Below the pieces are notes generated by a model. That model searched no databases. It was not told where the DNA came from and was given only the letters and a program-made list of their open reading frames with translations. DNA of 64,000 nt from Candidatus Thermoplasmatota archaeon (GTDB taxonomy: Archaea > Thermoplasmatota > SW-10-69-26 > JACQPN01 > JAJPHT01), in the NCBI GenBank assembly GCA_035540375.1, contig DATLGO010000031.1, positions 1-64,000 on the forward strand, written 5' to 3'. Position 1 is the stretch's first letter. Each line of letters begins with the position of its first letter. This document shows positions 9,131-18,148 of this stretch, piece by piece. Made by a program: the position numbers and the translations under genes.

Positions 9131-10347
9131 CAGAGCTCGAACCCCCCGAGCGCGTACAGCTCGCGACCGATGATGAGACGCTGGATCTCGTTCGTCCCTT
9201 CGAAGATCTCGTTGATGATGTGATCGCGGAAGCCCTCCTCGAGGTCGTCGAAGCCTTCCATGAAACCGCGCGCTCCATAGATCTGGAGGCAGCGGTCGAT
9301 CGCCTTGCCCGCGATCTCCGAGCCGAGGATCTTGATCATCGCCGTCTGGCGGGAGACGCGGGCGCGGAACTGGCGCGGCACCGACTTGCCGGCGGCGACC
9401 AGCTCGTAGTAGTGCTCGACCTCCTGCGTCGTCAGGTAAGCCGCGACGCGCGCCGCGTAGATTTCCGCCGCGAGCTCCGCGAGCGTGAACTGCGTCGCCT
9501 GCTTCTTGCCGATGGGCTCGCCGAACTGCTCGCGCGCCTTCGCGTAGCGGATCGTGCGGTCGAGGATCTCGACCGCGCCGCCGAGATTGCCGACGCCGAG
9601 CGCGACTCGGCCGCCGTCGAGGGCGGTGAGCGCGGCGATGAAACCCTCGCCGACATTTCCGAGGATGTTCTCCTTCGGGACGCGCACGCCGTCCAGCCGG
9701 ATCTCCGCCGTCGTCGAGAGGCGGATGCCCATCTTGTCCTCGAGGTTCGCGACCTTGAAGCCCTCCGACTTGGACTCCACGATGAACGTCGTTACGCCGC
9801 CGCGCGCGCCGAGCGCAGGATCCGTGACGGCCGACACCATGAGGTAGTCCGCGACGTTGCCGTTCGTGACGTAGATCTTCGTGCCGGTGAGGAGGTAATC
9901 GTCGCCGTCCTTCTCTGCGATCGTCTTGATGTTGGCCGCGTCCGAGCCGGCCTCGGGCTCGGTGAGCGCGAACGCGCCGATGGCCTTGCCCTCCGAGAGG
10001 GGCCGCACGAAACGTTCGCGCTGGTCGGGCGTGCCGAAGAGGTAGAGGGGCTGAACGCAGATGCCCGTGTGCGCGCCGACGATGGTCGCGATGGAGCCCG
10101 ACACCTTCGCGAGCTCCTCGAGGAGGATGCAATAGCCGACCTCGCCGAGGCCCGCGCCACCGAGCTCGCGGGGAATCGGAACGCCCATGAAGCCCTGGCG
10201 CTGGAGCTTCCGCACGATGTCCCACGGGAACTCGTGGCCTTCGTAGAAGCCGCGCGGGAGCATGGGACGGATCTCGGAGTCGAGGAACTCGCGCACGGTG
10301 GCGCGGAACAGCTCCTGCTCTTCGCTGAACGTGAACTCGAGGGCCAT
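9130..10347 (-). CDS. Acyl-CoA dehydrogenase (ETF operon)
   Basis: 405 residues. FAD enzyme that introduces the alpha-beta double bond into an acyl-CoA thioester, the first step of beta-oxidation or branched-chain acid breakdown. Family landmarks are visible: the flavin-proximal blocks ALTEPEAGSDA and YVTNGNVADY, and near the C-terminus IYGARGFMEGFDD and EIFEGTNEIQRLIIGR, whose Glu sits where short-chain acyl-CoA dehydrogenases place the catalytic base. It differs clearly from the two paralogs at 21783 and 24176. Its immediate partners are etfB and etfA, its electron acceptors. Chain-length preference cannot be read from the sequence. Confidence 0.94.
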   Translation of the reverse strand: MALEFTFSEEQELFRATVREFLDSEIRPMLPRGFYEGHEFPWDIVRKLQRQGFMGVPIPRELGGAGLGEVGYCILLEELAKVSGSIATIVGAHTGICVQPLYLFGTPDQRERFVRPLSEGKAIGAFALTEPEAGSDAANIKTIAEKDGDDYLLTGTKIYVTNGNVADYLMVSAVTDPALGARGGVTTFIVESKSEGFKVANLEDKMGIRLSTTAEIRLDGVRVPKENILGNVGEGFIAALTALDGGRVALGVGNLGGAVEILDRTIRYAKAREQFGEPIGKKQATQFTLAELAAEIYAARVAAYLTTQEVEHYYELVAAGKSVPRQFRARVSRQTAMIKILGSEIAGKAIDRCLQIYGARGFMEGFDDLEEGFRDHIINEIFEGTNEIQRLIIGRELYALGGFEL

Positions 10348-10378
10348 CGAGGTCGCCGCGGGGATTAGGGTCCGTCAA

Positions 10379-10390
10379 CCCATAAGGGAT
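10379..10390 (-). promoter_or_regulatory. TATA-like box of the acyl-CoA dehydrogenase/ETF operon
   Basis: The minus strand reads atcccttatggg, centred about 38 bp upstream of the ATG at 10347. It lies in the 74-bp gap after the upstream thioesterase gene, so the operon can have its own start. Confidence 0.45.
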
Positions 10391-10421
10391 GTGTCCTCGC
10401 GACCACGGACGGGAGTGAAAT

Positions 10422-10970
10422 TCAGGCCCGGCCCGCGGCCGTGATGCGACGGGATCGTTCGAGGATCATCTCCCGCCGCTTCTCGGGGGGCGCGGCCAGG
10501 AGCTCGACCGCCATCGGCGAGACGGGTCGCCCCAGGAGGCGCGCAAGGAGGGCCGGGTCCTCGACGAACATGTACTCCGTGACCGCAGTCGAGGCGACGG
10601 CGCCGTCCGCGTGGCGGATCTCGGTCGCGAAGGCGCCGCGGCGCGCGTCGACGCTCGCGACGCGGCCCGTCGCCGTCACGCGGTCGCCGATGCGGATCGG
10701 CCGCTGGAAGCGGACGTCCATCCGGGTCGTGACCCCGATCTGGCCGACGAGGACGTTCATCGCCCAGTGCGCCGCGTCGTCGTGCAGCGCCGCGAAGGCG
10801 CTTCCGTGCACGAGGCCGCCCCATCCCTCGAGCGCGGCCGTCGCGGTCCAGGCCCCGACCACGGTGTCGCCGTCGACGCGGAAGCGCACGTTGTAGCCGT
10901 GCTCGCGGTCGAGGCCGCACACGAGGCATCGCGCCGCGTCGGGGGCGGGAACGAGGTGGTACGCCTCCAT
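10422..10970 (-). CDS. PaaI-type hotdog thioesterase
   Basis: 182 residues. Predicted acyl-CoA thioesterase of the hotdog fold. The N-terminus contains CLVCGLDREHGYN, typical of PaaI-like proteins that begin with a Cys pair; GWGGLVHGSAFAALHDDAAHW is the central helix region that carries the active-site residues, and TTRMDVRFQRP and DRVTATGRV are the following strands. The neighbourhood of acyl-CoA dehydrogenase and ETF suggests it releases CoA from intermediates or recycles CoA. The ATG at 10970 is chosen; an in-frame ATG at 10997 would add nine residues. It lies 40 bp downstream of the subtilase gene on the same strand. Confidence 0.85.
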   Translation of the reverse strand: MEAYHLVPAPDAARCLVCGLDREHGYNVRFRVDGDTVVGAWTATAALEGWGGLVHGSAFAALHDDAAHWAMNVLVGQIGVTTRMDVRFQRPIRIGDRVTATGRVASVDARRGAFATEIRHADGAVASTAVTEYMFVEDPALLARLLGRPVSPMAVELLAAPPEKRREMILERSRRITAAGRA

Positions 10971-11010
10971 GACGCGCCCATTTTCCGGTCGGCCCATGAA
11001 GCTTCCCGCG

Positions 11011-12585
11011 TCAGGCCATCCGCCCGGCGGGCGTCACGAGGTCGCCGAGGTAGGTGGGCTCGACCGGCGCGCCGTCGACCTTGACGGTGACCGTGTAGGC
11101 CTGTCCCGAGGCGCCGACGAGGTAGCCTTCGACGAGGAGCGTGTAGACGCCCGTTTCGAGCGCGAGGAAGCCGACCGCCTCGTGGTTCGCGCCGACGCGG
11201 CTGCCGTGGGCGCTCGCGAGGCGCACGTCGCCGTGGCTCCAGAGACCGCGAGCCCCCGCGCCGGGGCGGTAGACGCCGATGTCGATGTCCGTCGTGCCCA
11301 CGTTCACGTCGGCGAATATCGCATCCACGTCGCGGCCCGCGGGATCGAACCAGTCGACGCGCACCTCGACGCGCTCTCCCTCCCTCAGGAGAATGCCGTA
11401 GGGATGGATGGCCCGGGCCCCCATGGGGCCGCTCGGGGGCAGGAAGCCGGGGTTCGACGCGCCCGTCGGCAGCGCGATCGTGACGGCGTCGTGCGCGGTC
11501 GAAGCGCGGCGCGCCTCGAGGGACGCCTCGTGCGCGAGCACGTTCGCGATCGACGGAGCGGCGGGGAGCGTCCCGGCGCGCGCGTGGGGGAGGACGGCGT
11601 TGACCGCGGCCGCGTTCACGAATCCGAATCCCTCGATCGCGAACGGCACCGCCGCGTCGTCGAGCGCCGCGCGGTGGACGAGCGCGCGGACGCGCTCCGG
11701 CGAAGCATCGGCGGCGTGGTCCTTCGCGGCCTGCATGAGGCGCGCGGACCAGCCCGCCACGAGCGGCGCCGCGAAGCTCGTGCCCGAGGCCGTGCTGTAA
11801 ACGTTTCCGGGACGCGCGACGACGACGTTCGCGCCCCACGCGATGACCTCGGGATCCGTGTTGGAGAAGTACGCTCCGGTCGTCCGCGCGCTTGCGGTCC
11901 CGCTCGCGCCGGAGGCGCCCACGATGAGGGCGTTCGGGGCGTAGGCGGGAGAGCTTCCCTCGGCGGGGAACTTGACGCCCGCGTTCCCGAGTCCGTTGCC
12001 GGCCGCGACGACCGGGAGGACGCCGCGGGCGGCGACCATCTCCATGACCTCGTCCGTCGTGTCGAGCGCCCCGGTGATGGGGATGATGGTGCCGATGCTG
12101 ATCGAGAGGATGTCCGCGCCGACGGTGTTCACCGCCCACTCGATCGCCTGGTCGACGCTCGTGATGGACCCGTCCGCGTCCGTCACCTTGGCGATCGCGA
12201 GCTTCACGCCGGGATAGGCGCCGACGGTCTTGCCGCCGACCGCACCCGCGGTCGCCGTGCCGTGGCACGAGGAGCGGCAGCCGTCGTAGGGGATGGCTCG
12301 GTTGGGGTCCCACGTCGCGCCGATCGGCGGGACGCCGCTCGTTCCGAAGTCCCACCAGGCGACGATCTGCGGGCTCGCGACGCCGGCCTGGCCGCGGTAG
12401 CCGCCGAACTCGACGTGGAGGCCGTCCGCGCCCGTGTCGATGACGGCCACGACGACCTCCGAGTCCGGGACGCCGATCGAGGGGTGGTGCCGACGGGGCT
12501 CGAGCGCCGCATCCGCCGGGGTCGCGAAAGCGGGGAGCACGAGGAGGGCCGAGAGAACGAGAACAGTGATCGAAAGCGCGCGCAT
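11011..12585 (-). CDS. Secreted subtilisin-like serine protease
   Basis: 524 residues. An S8-family protease with a signal peptide (cleavage near ADA, about residue 26). The catalytic triad is complete: Asp50 in VAVIDTGADG, His108 in CHGTATAG and Ser270 in SGTSFAAP, with oxyanion Asn197 in AAGNG. Two Cys (CRSSC) just before the catalytic His may form a disulfide. The prodomain is very short or absent, which is unusual for the family. After about residue 380 a beta-rich C-terminal domain of PPC type (EVRVDWFDPAG, GVYTLLVEGY) follows. It probably degrades extracellular protein for nutrition. Divergent from the APC permease. Confidence 0.92.
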   Translation of the reverse strand: MRALSITVLVLSALLVLPAFATPADAALEPRRHHPSIGVPDSEVVVAVIDTGADGLHVEFGGYRGQAGVASPQIVAWWDFGTSGVPPIGATWDPNRAIPYDGCRSSCHGTATAGAVGGKTVGAYPGVKLAIAKVTDADGSITSVDQAIEWAVNTVGADILSISIGTIIPITGALDTTDEVMEMVAARGVLPVVAAGNGLGNAGVKFPAEGSSPAYAPNALIVGASGASGTASARTTGAYFSNTDPEVIAWGANVVVARPGNVYSTASGTSFAAPLVAGWSARLMQAAKDHAADASPERVRALVHRAALDDAAVPFAIEGFGFVNAAAVNAVLPHARAGTLPAAPSIANVLAHEASLEARRASTAHDAVTIALPTGASNPGFLPPSGPMGARAIHPYGILLREGERVEVRVDWFDPAGRDVDAIFADVNVGTTDIDIGVYRPGAGARGLWSHGDVRLASAHGSRVGANHEAVGFLALETGVYTLLVEGYLVGASGQAYTVTVKVDGAPVEPTYLGDLVTPAGRMA

Positions 12586-12657
12586 GGGAGCCTCCGGGGA
12601 AGCGATGGCAAGGACGCGTCATCAAGGCTTGGGTCCGCCCCTCGGCGTTCCCGGAAC

Positions 12658-12665
12658 GTTCAAGG
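12658..12665 (+). promoter_or_regulatory. GTTCAAGG promoter element of the APC permease
   Basis: Centred 27 bp upstream of the GTG at 12689. The same TTCAAG/CTCAAG core recurs at this distance before several other genes in the window, so it is taken as a GC-genome variant of the TATA box and decides the start chosen for the permease. Confidence 0.4.
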
Positions 12666-12688
12666 CCGAACCGTCCCCTGACCGCGAC

Positions 12689-14068
12689 GTGACCCAGTTC
12701 GCGAAGGGCATCGGCCTCCTCACGGCGACGACGCTCATCATGGGCTCCGCGATCGGGAGCGGCATCTTCCTCCTCCCGAGCGCGATCGCCGGGCACGTCC
12801 AGGCGCCGGGCCTCCTCGTGCTCGTGTTCGTCGCGGGCGCCATCATGTCCTTCGCGGGCGCCCTCACCTTCGCGGAGATGGGCGCGATGTTCCCGCGCGC
12901 GGGCGGCCAGTACGTGTTCCTGCGCGAAGCGTTCGGCGACGGCCCGGCCTTCCTTTACGGGTGGATGATGTTCTGGGTCGCGATCACGGGCATCATCGCG
13001 GCCGTCGCGACGGCGTTCGCGATCTACGTGGGCTACTTCTTCAAGCTCTCCGTGTTCGAGACGCGTCTCGTCGCCGTCGCGTGCATCGGATTCCTCACGC
13101 TCGTGAACGCGCTGGGCGTGAAGCACGGCGGCACGGTGAACAACGTGTTCACCATCGCCAAGGTCGGCGCCATCGCGGCGCTCGTCATCCTCGGCTTCGC
13201 CCTCGGGAACGGGACGGGCGAGCTCGTCACCCCGGTCCTCCCGCCCGATGCGGGCCTCGCGCTCGTTTCGGCGTTCGGCTTCGCGGTCCTCCTCTCGCTC
13301 TTCGCCTTCGACGGATGGTCGAGCGTGACCTTCGTCGCGGCCGAGATCAAGAACCCGCAGCGCACGATCCCGCTCGCCGCCTTCCTCGGCGTCCTCGGCG
13401 TCACCGTGGTCTACCTCGCCGCGAACCTCGTGTACCTGCACATCCTCCCCATCGACGCGATCGCGGCCTCGCCCGCGCTCGCTTCGGACGTCGCAAGCGC
13501 CTTCCTGGGCCCGAACGGAGGCGCCCTCATCGCCGCGGCCATCGTCGTCTCGACCTTCGGCACGGTCAACGCGTTCATCCTGCAGGGTCCGCGCATCTAT
13601 CATGCGATGGCGGAATCGGGCCTGTTCTACCGCGGCTTCGGCCGCCTCGACGCGAAGCGCGCCGTTCCCACCTTCGGCCTCATCGTGCAGGCCGAATGGG
13701 CCGCGCTCCTCGTGCTCACGGGCACCTACACGCAGCTCGTGACGTACGTGACGCTCGCGATCTGGGCCTTCTACGGCCTTGCCGGCTTCGCTTACTTCCG
13801 CCTGCGGAGGAAGTACCCCGACATGCCGCGGCCGTACAAGACGACCGGCTACCCCTGGGTTCCGGGCCTCTTCATCGGCGCCGCCATCTTCGTCGTCGTG
13901 AACACGCTCGTGTTCGACACGACGAACGCGCTCTTCGGCCTCGGGCTCGTCGCGACGGGCATTCCCGTCTACTGGCTCATGCGGCGACGTCTTCAGGCGG
14001 GATTGCGCAACGTCCCGGTGGACCCTCCGAGCCCCGCGGCGCCGGCGGCCGAGGACGCGGGCCGCTAG
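12689..14068 (+). CDS. APC-superfamily amino acid permease
   Basis: 459 residues, about twelve membrane helices. Secondary transporter for amino acids or related amines. The first helix contains GSAIGSGIF, the hallmark unwound substrate-binding segment of the APC superfamily, and helix 6 contains FAFDGWSSVTFVAAEIKNPQRTIP with the conserved Glu. The GTG start is preferred because a TATA-like element lies 27 bp upstream; an ATG at 12605 would add 28 residues without recognisable features. The substrate is unknown; a neighbouring secreted protease makes uptake of released amino acids a reasonable guess. Ends by a 4-bp overlap with the convergent glycosyltransferase gene. Confidence 0.9.
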   Translation: MTQFAKGIGLLTATTLIMGSAIGSGIFLLPSAIAGHVQAPGLLVLVFVAGAIMSFAGALTFAEMGAMFPRAGGQYVFLREAFGDGPAFLYGWMMFWVAITGIIAAVATAFAIYVGYFFKLSVFETRLVAVACIGFLTLVNALGVKHGGTVNNVFTIAKVGAIAALVILGFALGNGTGELVTPVLPPDAGLALVSAFGFAVLLSLFAFDGWSSVTFVAAEIKNPQRTIPLAAFLGVLGVTVVYLAANLVYLHILPIDAIAASPALASDVASAFLGPNGGALIAAAIVVSTFGTVNAFILQGPRIYHAMAESGLFYRGFGRLDAKRAVPTFGLIVQAEWAALLVLTGTYTQLVTYVTLAIWAFYGLAGFAYFRLRRKYPDMPRPYKTTGYPWVPGLFIGAAIFVVVNTLVFDTTNALFGLGLVATGIPVYWLMRRRLQAGLRNVPVDPPSPAAPAAEDAGR

Positions 14069-15219
14069 TCCTTCCGCCACGGGGCGTAGCGGCGACCCTT
14101 CCATTCCGATCCGCGACCCGTCACGCGGTCCCAGAGGCTCGCGCCGACCACGGCGAGGAAGAGCGCGCTCCCGAGGGGGTGCAGGAACGCGTAGCGGCGC
14201 GGCACGCCCGTCGTGTGACGGTACGTGCGCGCGAGCCGCGCCGCGAACTCGAGGTAGGCGACGAATCCCAGCACGGCGAGGCTCCACGATCCGGCTTTGA
14301 GCGCGGCGAGGGCGCCCGGGAGGGCGAAGGCGCCCTGCCACGTCGAAAGCCCGGTGAGAAAGGCTTCACGCGGTGGCGTCGCGACCGCGCCCTCGGCCGC
14401 GTTCTTGCGCCAGCCGCGCCACATCTCGCCGAAGCTCGCATACATCCGCACGCGGACGTGTCCCTTGAGATCCACGAAGCTCGACCCGACGCCCGCGCGG
14501 GCCGCGGCGCGCGAGATGGCGAGGTCCTCCGCGACGCGGGCGCGCACCGCCTCGTGCGTGCCGGTCCGCTCGTACGCGGCGCGCGTGAAGAGGAGATACT
14601 GGCCATTCCCGATCGCGCGTTCGGGATCCCGGATCGCGGTCACGGGCGCCCCACCCATCGCGGTCTCGATCGCGACGAACACCGGCGGCATGAAGACGCG
14701 TTCCCACGCCGTCGGGAATTCCTGCTCCGTGCCGCCCGTCACGAAGCCCGCGCCGGACTCGAGGAGGTGCGTCACGGCGCGCGCGAGGCTCTCGGGCGCG
14801 TGCACGGTATCGGCGTCCGTGAAGAGGAGGAGGTCGTGCCGCGCGGCGCGCGCCCCCGCGAGGCAGGCCCAAGGCTTCCCGACCCAGCCGGGCGGCAGCG
14901 GCGGCTCGTCGAGGACGCGGATTCGCGGGTCGCGCGCGGCGGCCGCGACCGCGGCCTCGCGCGTGCCGTCGGCCGAGCCCCCTTCGACCACGATGACCTC
15001 GAAGTCGGGATAATCGAGCGCGGAGAGCGACGCGAGGAGGCGCGGGAGCGTCGCGGCCTCGCGGCGCGCGGGCACGACGATGCTTACGGGCGGGAGGTCC
15101 GCGCGCGGCCGAGGGGGCGGGAGCGACGGCGCGTCGACGGCGGGCCGCCAGCGCGCGACGAGGGCGGCCGCGAAGGCGACGAGGACGGCGACGGCCGCGG
15201 CGGCGAAGAGGAGGTCCAA
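14065..15219 (-). CDS. Membrane-bound family 2 glycosyltransferase
   Basis: 384 residues. One N-terminal membrane helix (about 1-20), a GT-A catalytic domain, and two or three helices at the C-terminus. PVSIVVPARREA starts the nucleotide-binding domain, VVEGGSADGT is the sugar-nucleotide motif, and the metal-binding DXD occurs in FTDADT. ARVAEDLAISRAA carries the acceptor-site ED motif. The overall layout resembles membrane GT2 enzymes that glycosylate lipids, such as glycosyl-4,4'-diaponeurosporenoate or hopanoid types; the substrate is unknown. No ATG fits: a TTG at 15219 is the most plausible start, 30 bp downstream of a CTCAAG element. Confidence 0.88.
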   Translation of the reverse strand: MDLLFAAAAVAVLVAFAAALVARWRPAVDAPSLPPPRPRADLPPVSIVVPARREAATLPRLLASLSALDYPDFEVIVVEGGSADGTREAAVAAAARDPRIRVLDEPPLPPGWVGKPWACLAGARAARHDLLLFTDADTVHAPESLARAVTHLLESGAGFVTGGTEQEFPTAWERVFMPPVFVAIETAMGGAPVTAIRDPERAIGNGQYLLFTRAAYERTGTHEAVRARVAEDLAISRAAARAGVGSSFVDLKGHVRVRMYASFGEMWRGWRKNAAEGAVATPPREAFLTGLSTWQGAFALPGALAALKAGSWSLAVLGFVAYLEFAARLARTYRHTTGVPRRYAFLHPLGSALFLAVVGASLWDRVTGRGSEWKGRRYAPWRKD

Positions 15220-15325
15220 GGCACGCCGGTCATTCCGGGGCGGGGACTTGAGGGTGGTGGTGACCTGGAAAGGATCATGCGACCGGATGCTCGTGACAAC
15301 CCGGACATCTCCAAGGAAGATCACC

Positions 15326-16051
15326 ATGAAAAAGACGTTGGCGTTCATCCTCCTGGTCGTCGCGCCGACCGCGACCGCCGGCTTCATCGCCCCTATGGAA
15401 GCCAGGACCGACGCCGTCGGCCCCTTCGAGGTCTCGACCTGGATCGGCGGCCGGTACCGCATCGAGGACCCTGTACCGGCGGCGAACGCGAGCGGGATCA
15501 GCGTCGTCGTCCATTGGGCCCACGCGAACGCGACGAACGTCTCGATCGTCGTGCGGCTCGTCAACGTGTCCCATCCGCTTCTCGGCCTCCATACGGAATG
15601 GAGCCCGCGGACGGACGGATTGAACCGGTCGTGCCACCCCGAACCCGGGATGCGCTGCCTCTGGGGCGGCATCCCCTTCAAGGCCACCCCCGGTCCGCAG
15701 CCGGAGGTCGTGGAGGCCGTGGTGGACGTCGAACTCTCGGCGGAGGTGCCGGGGCGTGGCGCTTGGAACGAGACGCGGCGATATGCGTTCGACATCCGTT
15801 TCGAGGGGGAAGGCGTCGAAGGGGACCCGGCCTGGAAACCGATCATGGAAACCAAGGGCTTGCCAAACACCTCGTCCGACGGGCCCGTCACGCCGACCCG
15901 CATTCCCGGGTCGGCAGCTTGGCTCGTCCTCCTCGCGGCCGTCGGCGCCGCGCTCGCGGGTCGCGTCAGCTCTTCCGCTCGATCCAGCCGCTCTGCTCCG
16001 CCATCCGGAGGAGACGCTTCGTCGTCTGCGTCTCGTTCCCGGTCACCTTGA
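15326..16051 (+). CDS. Secreted protein with C-terminal membrane anchor
   Basis: 241 residues, function unknown. A signal peptide (cleavage near TATA|G, about residue 18) is followed by a beta-rich extracellular domain with many possible N-glycosylation sites (NAS, NAT, NVS). A hydrophobic helix near the end (IPGSAAWLVLLAAVGAALAG, about 194-213) begins with an IPG motif, resembling archaeal C-terminal anchor or sorting segments. The Ser/Arg-rich tail after it overlaps the convergent ABC-F gene by 86 bp, unusually long, so the last 28 residues could reflect a lost stop. A purine-rich aaggaag precedes the ATG. Confidence 0.75.
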   Translation: MKKTLAFILLVVAPTATAGFIAPMEARTDAVGPFEVSTWIGGRYRIEDPVPAANASGISVVVHWAHANATNVSIVVRLVNVSHPLLGLHTEWSPRTDGLNRSCHPEPGMRCLWGGIPFKATPGPQPEVVEAVVDVELSAEVPGRGAWNETRRYAFDIRFEGEGVEGDPAWKPIMETKGLPNTSSDGPVTPTRIPGSAAWLVLLAAVGAALAGRVSSSARSSRSAPPSGGDASSSASRSRSP

Positions 16052-17792
16052 GGGTCGAGCCCCACTCGTAGCGCAGGCCCGTGCTGAAGTCCTTGAACGA
16101 CTTGCGCACGAGGTACTCGCGCGCGTCGCCCGTGCCGAGGAACTCCTGGAGCTTCCCGAGCGTGCGCGTCGAGGAGAAGTTGCCGGGGAACATCGCGATC
16201 CGGCGGTGCGCGATGACCGCGATGCGGTTCACGACCGCGTCGAGGAAGTGCCGGTCGTGCGAGACGACGAGGAGGCTCCCCTGGTATTCGGCGAGGGCCT
16301 TCTCGATCACGTCCTGCGAGGCGAGGTCGAGGTGGTTCGTCGGCTCGTCGAGCACGAGAAGGTTCGTCTGCCCCACGAGGAACTTCGCGAGGGCGAGGCG
16401 CGCCTTTTCGCCGCCCGAGAGCTTCGCGACGTGCTTGAACGCGTCGTCGCCCTTGAACATGAAGCGGCCGAGGATGCCGCGCGCCTCCTCGTCGCCCATG
16501 CGCGGCGACGGGCGGATCGTGCGGATCTCCTCGATGAGCGTGCGCGTCGGGTCGAGGCCCGCGTGCTCCTGGTCGAAGAAGCCGACCTTGACGCCGGGGC
16601 TGATCTCGAGCGTTCCGGAGGTCGGCTTCTCGAGGCCGACGATCATACGGAGGAGCGTCGTTTTTCCGGCGCCGTTCGGCCCGATGAGGCCCACCTTGTC
16701 GCCCTTCGCGACGACGAGGTCGGCGTTGTCGAGGATCGCGACGTCGCCGAAGCGCTTCGTGAGGCCTTCCGCGGTGAGCACGTCCATGCTCGACTTGCGC
16801 GTCGCTTCGAGGCGGAGCTTGAACGTCTTCTGGTCGAGGATCGAGTAGTCGACGCCCTGCGATTCGCGCTGGGCGCGTTCGAGACGGCGCGTCTTCGAGC
16901 GCGCCTGCGCGTCGTACTTGTTGCGGCGCTTGATCTCCTCGATGATCTGCATCTGCCGCTTGAACTCGTCCGCCTCGCGGCGGCGGCGCGCTTCGAGGGC
17001 GCGCAGGTAGGCGGCTTTCTGCTCGCGGTACGCCGTGAAGTTGCCTTCCCATTCCCAGACCTTGAGCGACTCGATCTCGAGGATCTTCGTCGCAAGCTCG
17101 TCCATGAGGTACTGGTCGTGCGCGACGAGGAGGAGCGCGCCCTTGTATTCCTCCACGAGGAGGTTTTCGAGCCATTCGACCGTCTCGATGTCGAGGTGGT
17201 TCGTCGGCTCGTCGAGGATGAGCAGATCCAGCTCCTTGTAGTTCGCGAGCGCCTTCGCGAGAAGGACCCGCGTCTTCTGTCCGCCCGAGAGGCTCCGCAT
17301 CGTCGTCTCGAGCTCGACGTCCGCGAGGCCGAGCTCGGTGAGCATCGTGAGCGCCGCGCCCGCGTCGCCCTTCGAGGCTTGGCGCTGGAACTCGCGCTGC
17401 AGCTCGGAGTACCGCGAGAGCACGTCCTCGTAGCCCGGCTCCTCGTAGAAGGCGGGGTCGGCCATGCGGGCCTCGATCTCTTCGATCTCGGCTTTCAGGG
17501 TCGCCGCTTGCGGCGGAAGGGTCGTGAGGAGCGAGCCGACGGTCGCCTCCGGGGCGAACTCGAAGGTCTGGGACATGTAGGACCACCGCATGGTGGCGTC
17601 GACCGCGAGTTCGCCGAGGTCCGGCGAGAGGCGGCCCGTGATGAGGTTGAGGATCGTCGTCTTCCCCGCGCCGTTCGGGCCCACGAGCGCGACGCGCTCG
17701 CCCTCGGCGATGATGAACCCCGCCTGCGCGAGGATGGTGCGTCCGCCGTAGGCCTTCGAGACCCCGTCGGCCTGCACGAGGAGGCGCGTCAT
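15966..17792 (-). CDS. ABC-F family ATPase
   Basis: 608 residues. Soluble protein with two ABC ATPase domains and no membrane part, a ribosome-associated translation factor by family. Domain 1: GPNGAGKTT (about 39-47), LSGGQKTR, LLILDEPTNHLD. Domain 2: GPNGAGKTT, LSGGEKARL, LLVLDEPTNHLD. Between them is a long basic helical linker with an Arg/Lys-rich coil (about 250-320) that contacts tRNA in studied homologs. A hydrophobic-basic C-terminal extension of about 70 residues follows the second domain. A strong TTTAAA box lies 25 bp upstream of the ATG, consistent with a leaderless transcript. Confidence 0.94.
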   Translation of the reverse strand: MTRLLVQADGVSKAYGGRTILAQAGFIIAEGERVALVGPNGAGKTTILNLITGRLSPDLGELAVDATMRWSYMSQTFEFAPEATVGSLLTTLPPQAATLKAEIEEIEARMADPAFYEEPGYEDVLSRYSELQREFQRQASKGDAGAALTMLTELGLADVELETTMRSLSGGQKTRVLLAKALANYKELDLLILDEPTNHLDIETVEWLENLLVEEYKGALLLVAHDQYLMDELATKILEIESLKVWEWEGNFTAYREQKAAYLRALEARRRREADEFKRQMQIIEEIKRRNKYDAQARSKTRRLERAQRESQGVDYSILDQKTFKLRLEATRKSSMDVLTAEGLTKRFGDVAILDNADLVVAKGDKVGLIGPNGAGKTTLLRMIVGLEKPTSGTLEISPGVKVGFFDQEHAGLDPTRTLIEEIRTIRPSPRMGDEEARGILGRFMFKGDDAFKHVAKLSGGEKARLALAKFLVGQTNLLVLDEPTNHLDLASQDVIEKALAEYQGSLLVVSHDRHFLDAVVNRIAVIAHRRIAMFPGNFSSTRTLGKLQEFLGTGDAREYLVRKSFKDFSTGLRYEWGSTLKVTGNETQTTKRLLRMAEQSGWIERKS

Positions 17793-17812
17793 GCCGGCGC
17801 AACATGACGCTT

Positions 17813-17822
17813 GATTTAAAAG
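17813..17822. promoter_or_regulatory. Bidirectional TTTAAA promoter box
   Basis: The sequence gatttaaaag is nearly symmetric. On the minus strand it lies 25 bp upstream of the ABC-F start at 17792. On the plus strand it could serve the small membrane protein at 17900 with a leader of about 55 nt. Confidence 0.55.
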
Positions 17823-17899
17823 GGTTCGGGGGCCCCCGGCGGTCCCTTCGAGGGACGTGTCGCAAGGCTCAAGCCGCGCGTCGCGGCCGGGCGGCCGAG

Positions 17900-18148
17900 A
17901 TGGCGAAGCGTCCCTGGTATGCGGTCCCCAGGTGGGTCCCCCTTGTCTGCGGCCTCCTCGCCGCGCCGCTCCTCGCCCTCGGATTCGCGGGCGGGTGGGA
18001 ACGCGCCGCGTTCGCGACGGCCTCGTTCGCGACGGGCGCGGGGTTCGGCCTCGCGGTCGCGACGGCGCTCCTCCTCATCCTCGGCCGCGACGCGCCGCGG
18101 CCCGCGAAAGGGACCCCCGAGAGCGCGAAGGAAATGTCGCCGCCTTAG
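17900..18148 (+). CDS. Small two-helix membrane protein
   Basis: 82 residues, no recognised family. Two hydrophobic helices (WVPLVCGLLAAPLLALGFAG, about 10-29, and a second of about 25 residues at 35-60) are followed by a polar tail rich in Pro, Lys and Glu. The frame is open further upstream, but the ATG at 17900 gives the compact membrane protein. Its stop codon overlaps the convergent gene at 18145 by four bases. Confidence 0.6.
   Translation: MAKRPWYAVPRWVPLVCGLLAAPLLALGFAGGWERAAFATASFATGAGFGLAVATALLLILGRDAPRPAKGTPESAKEMSPP

Noticed and set aside
10757-14341. Long minus-strand open frame across thioesterase, subtilase and permease genes
   Set aside because: It is in a different frame from the recognised genes and contains no domain.
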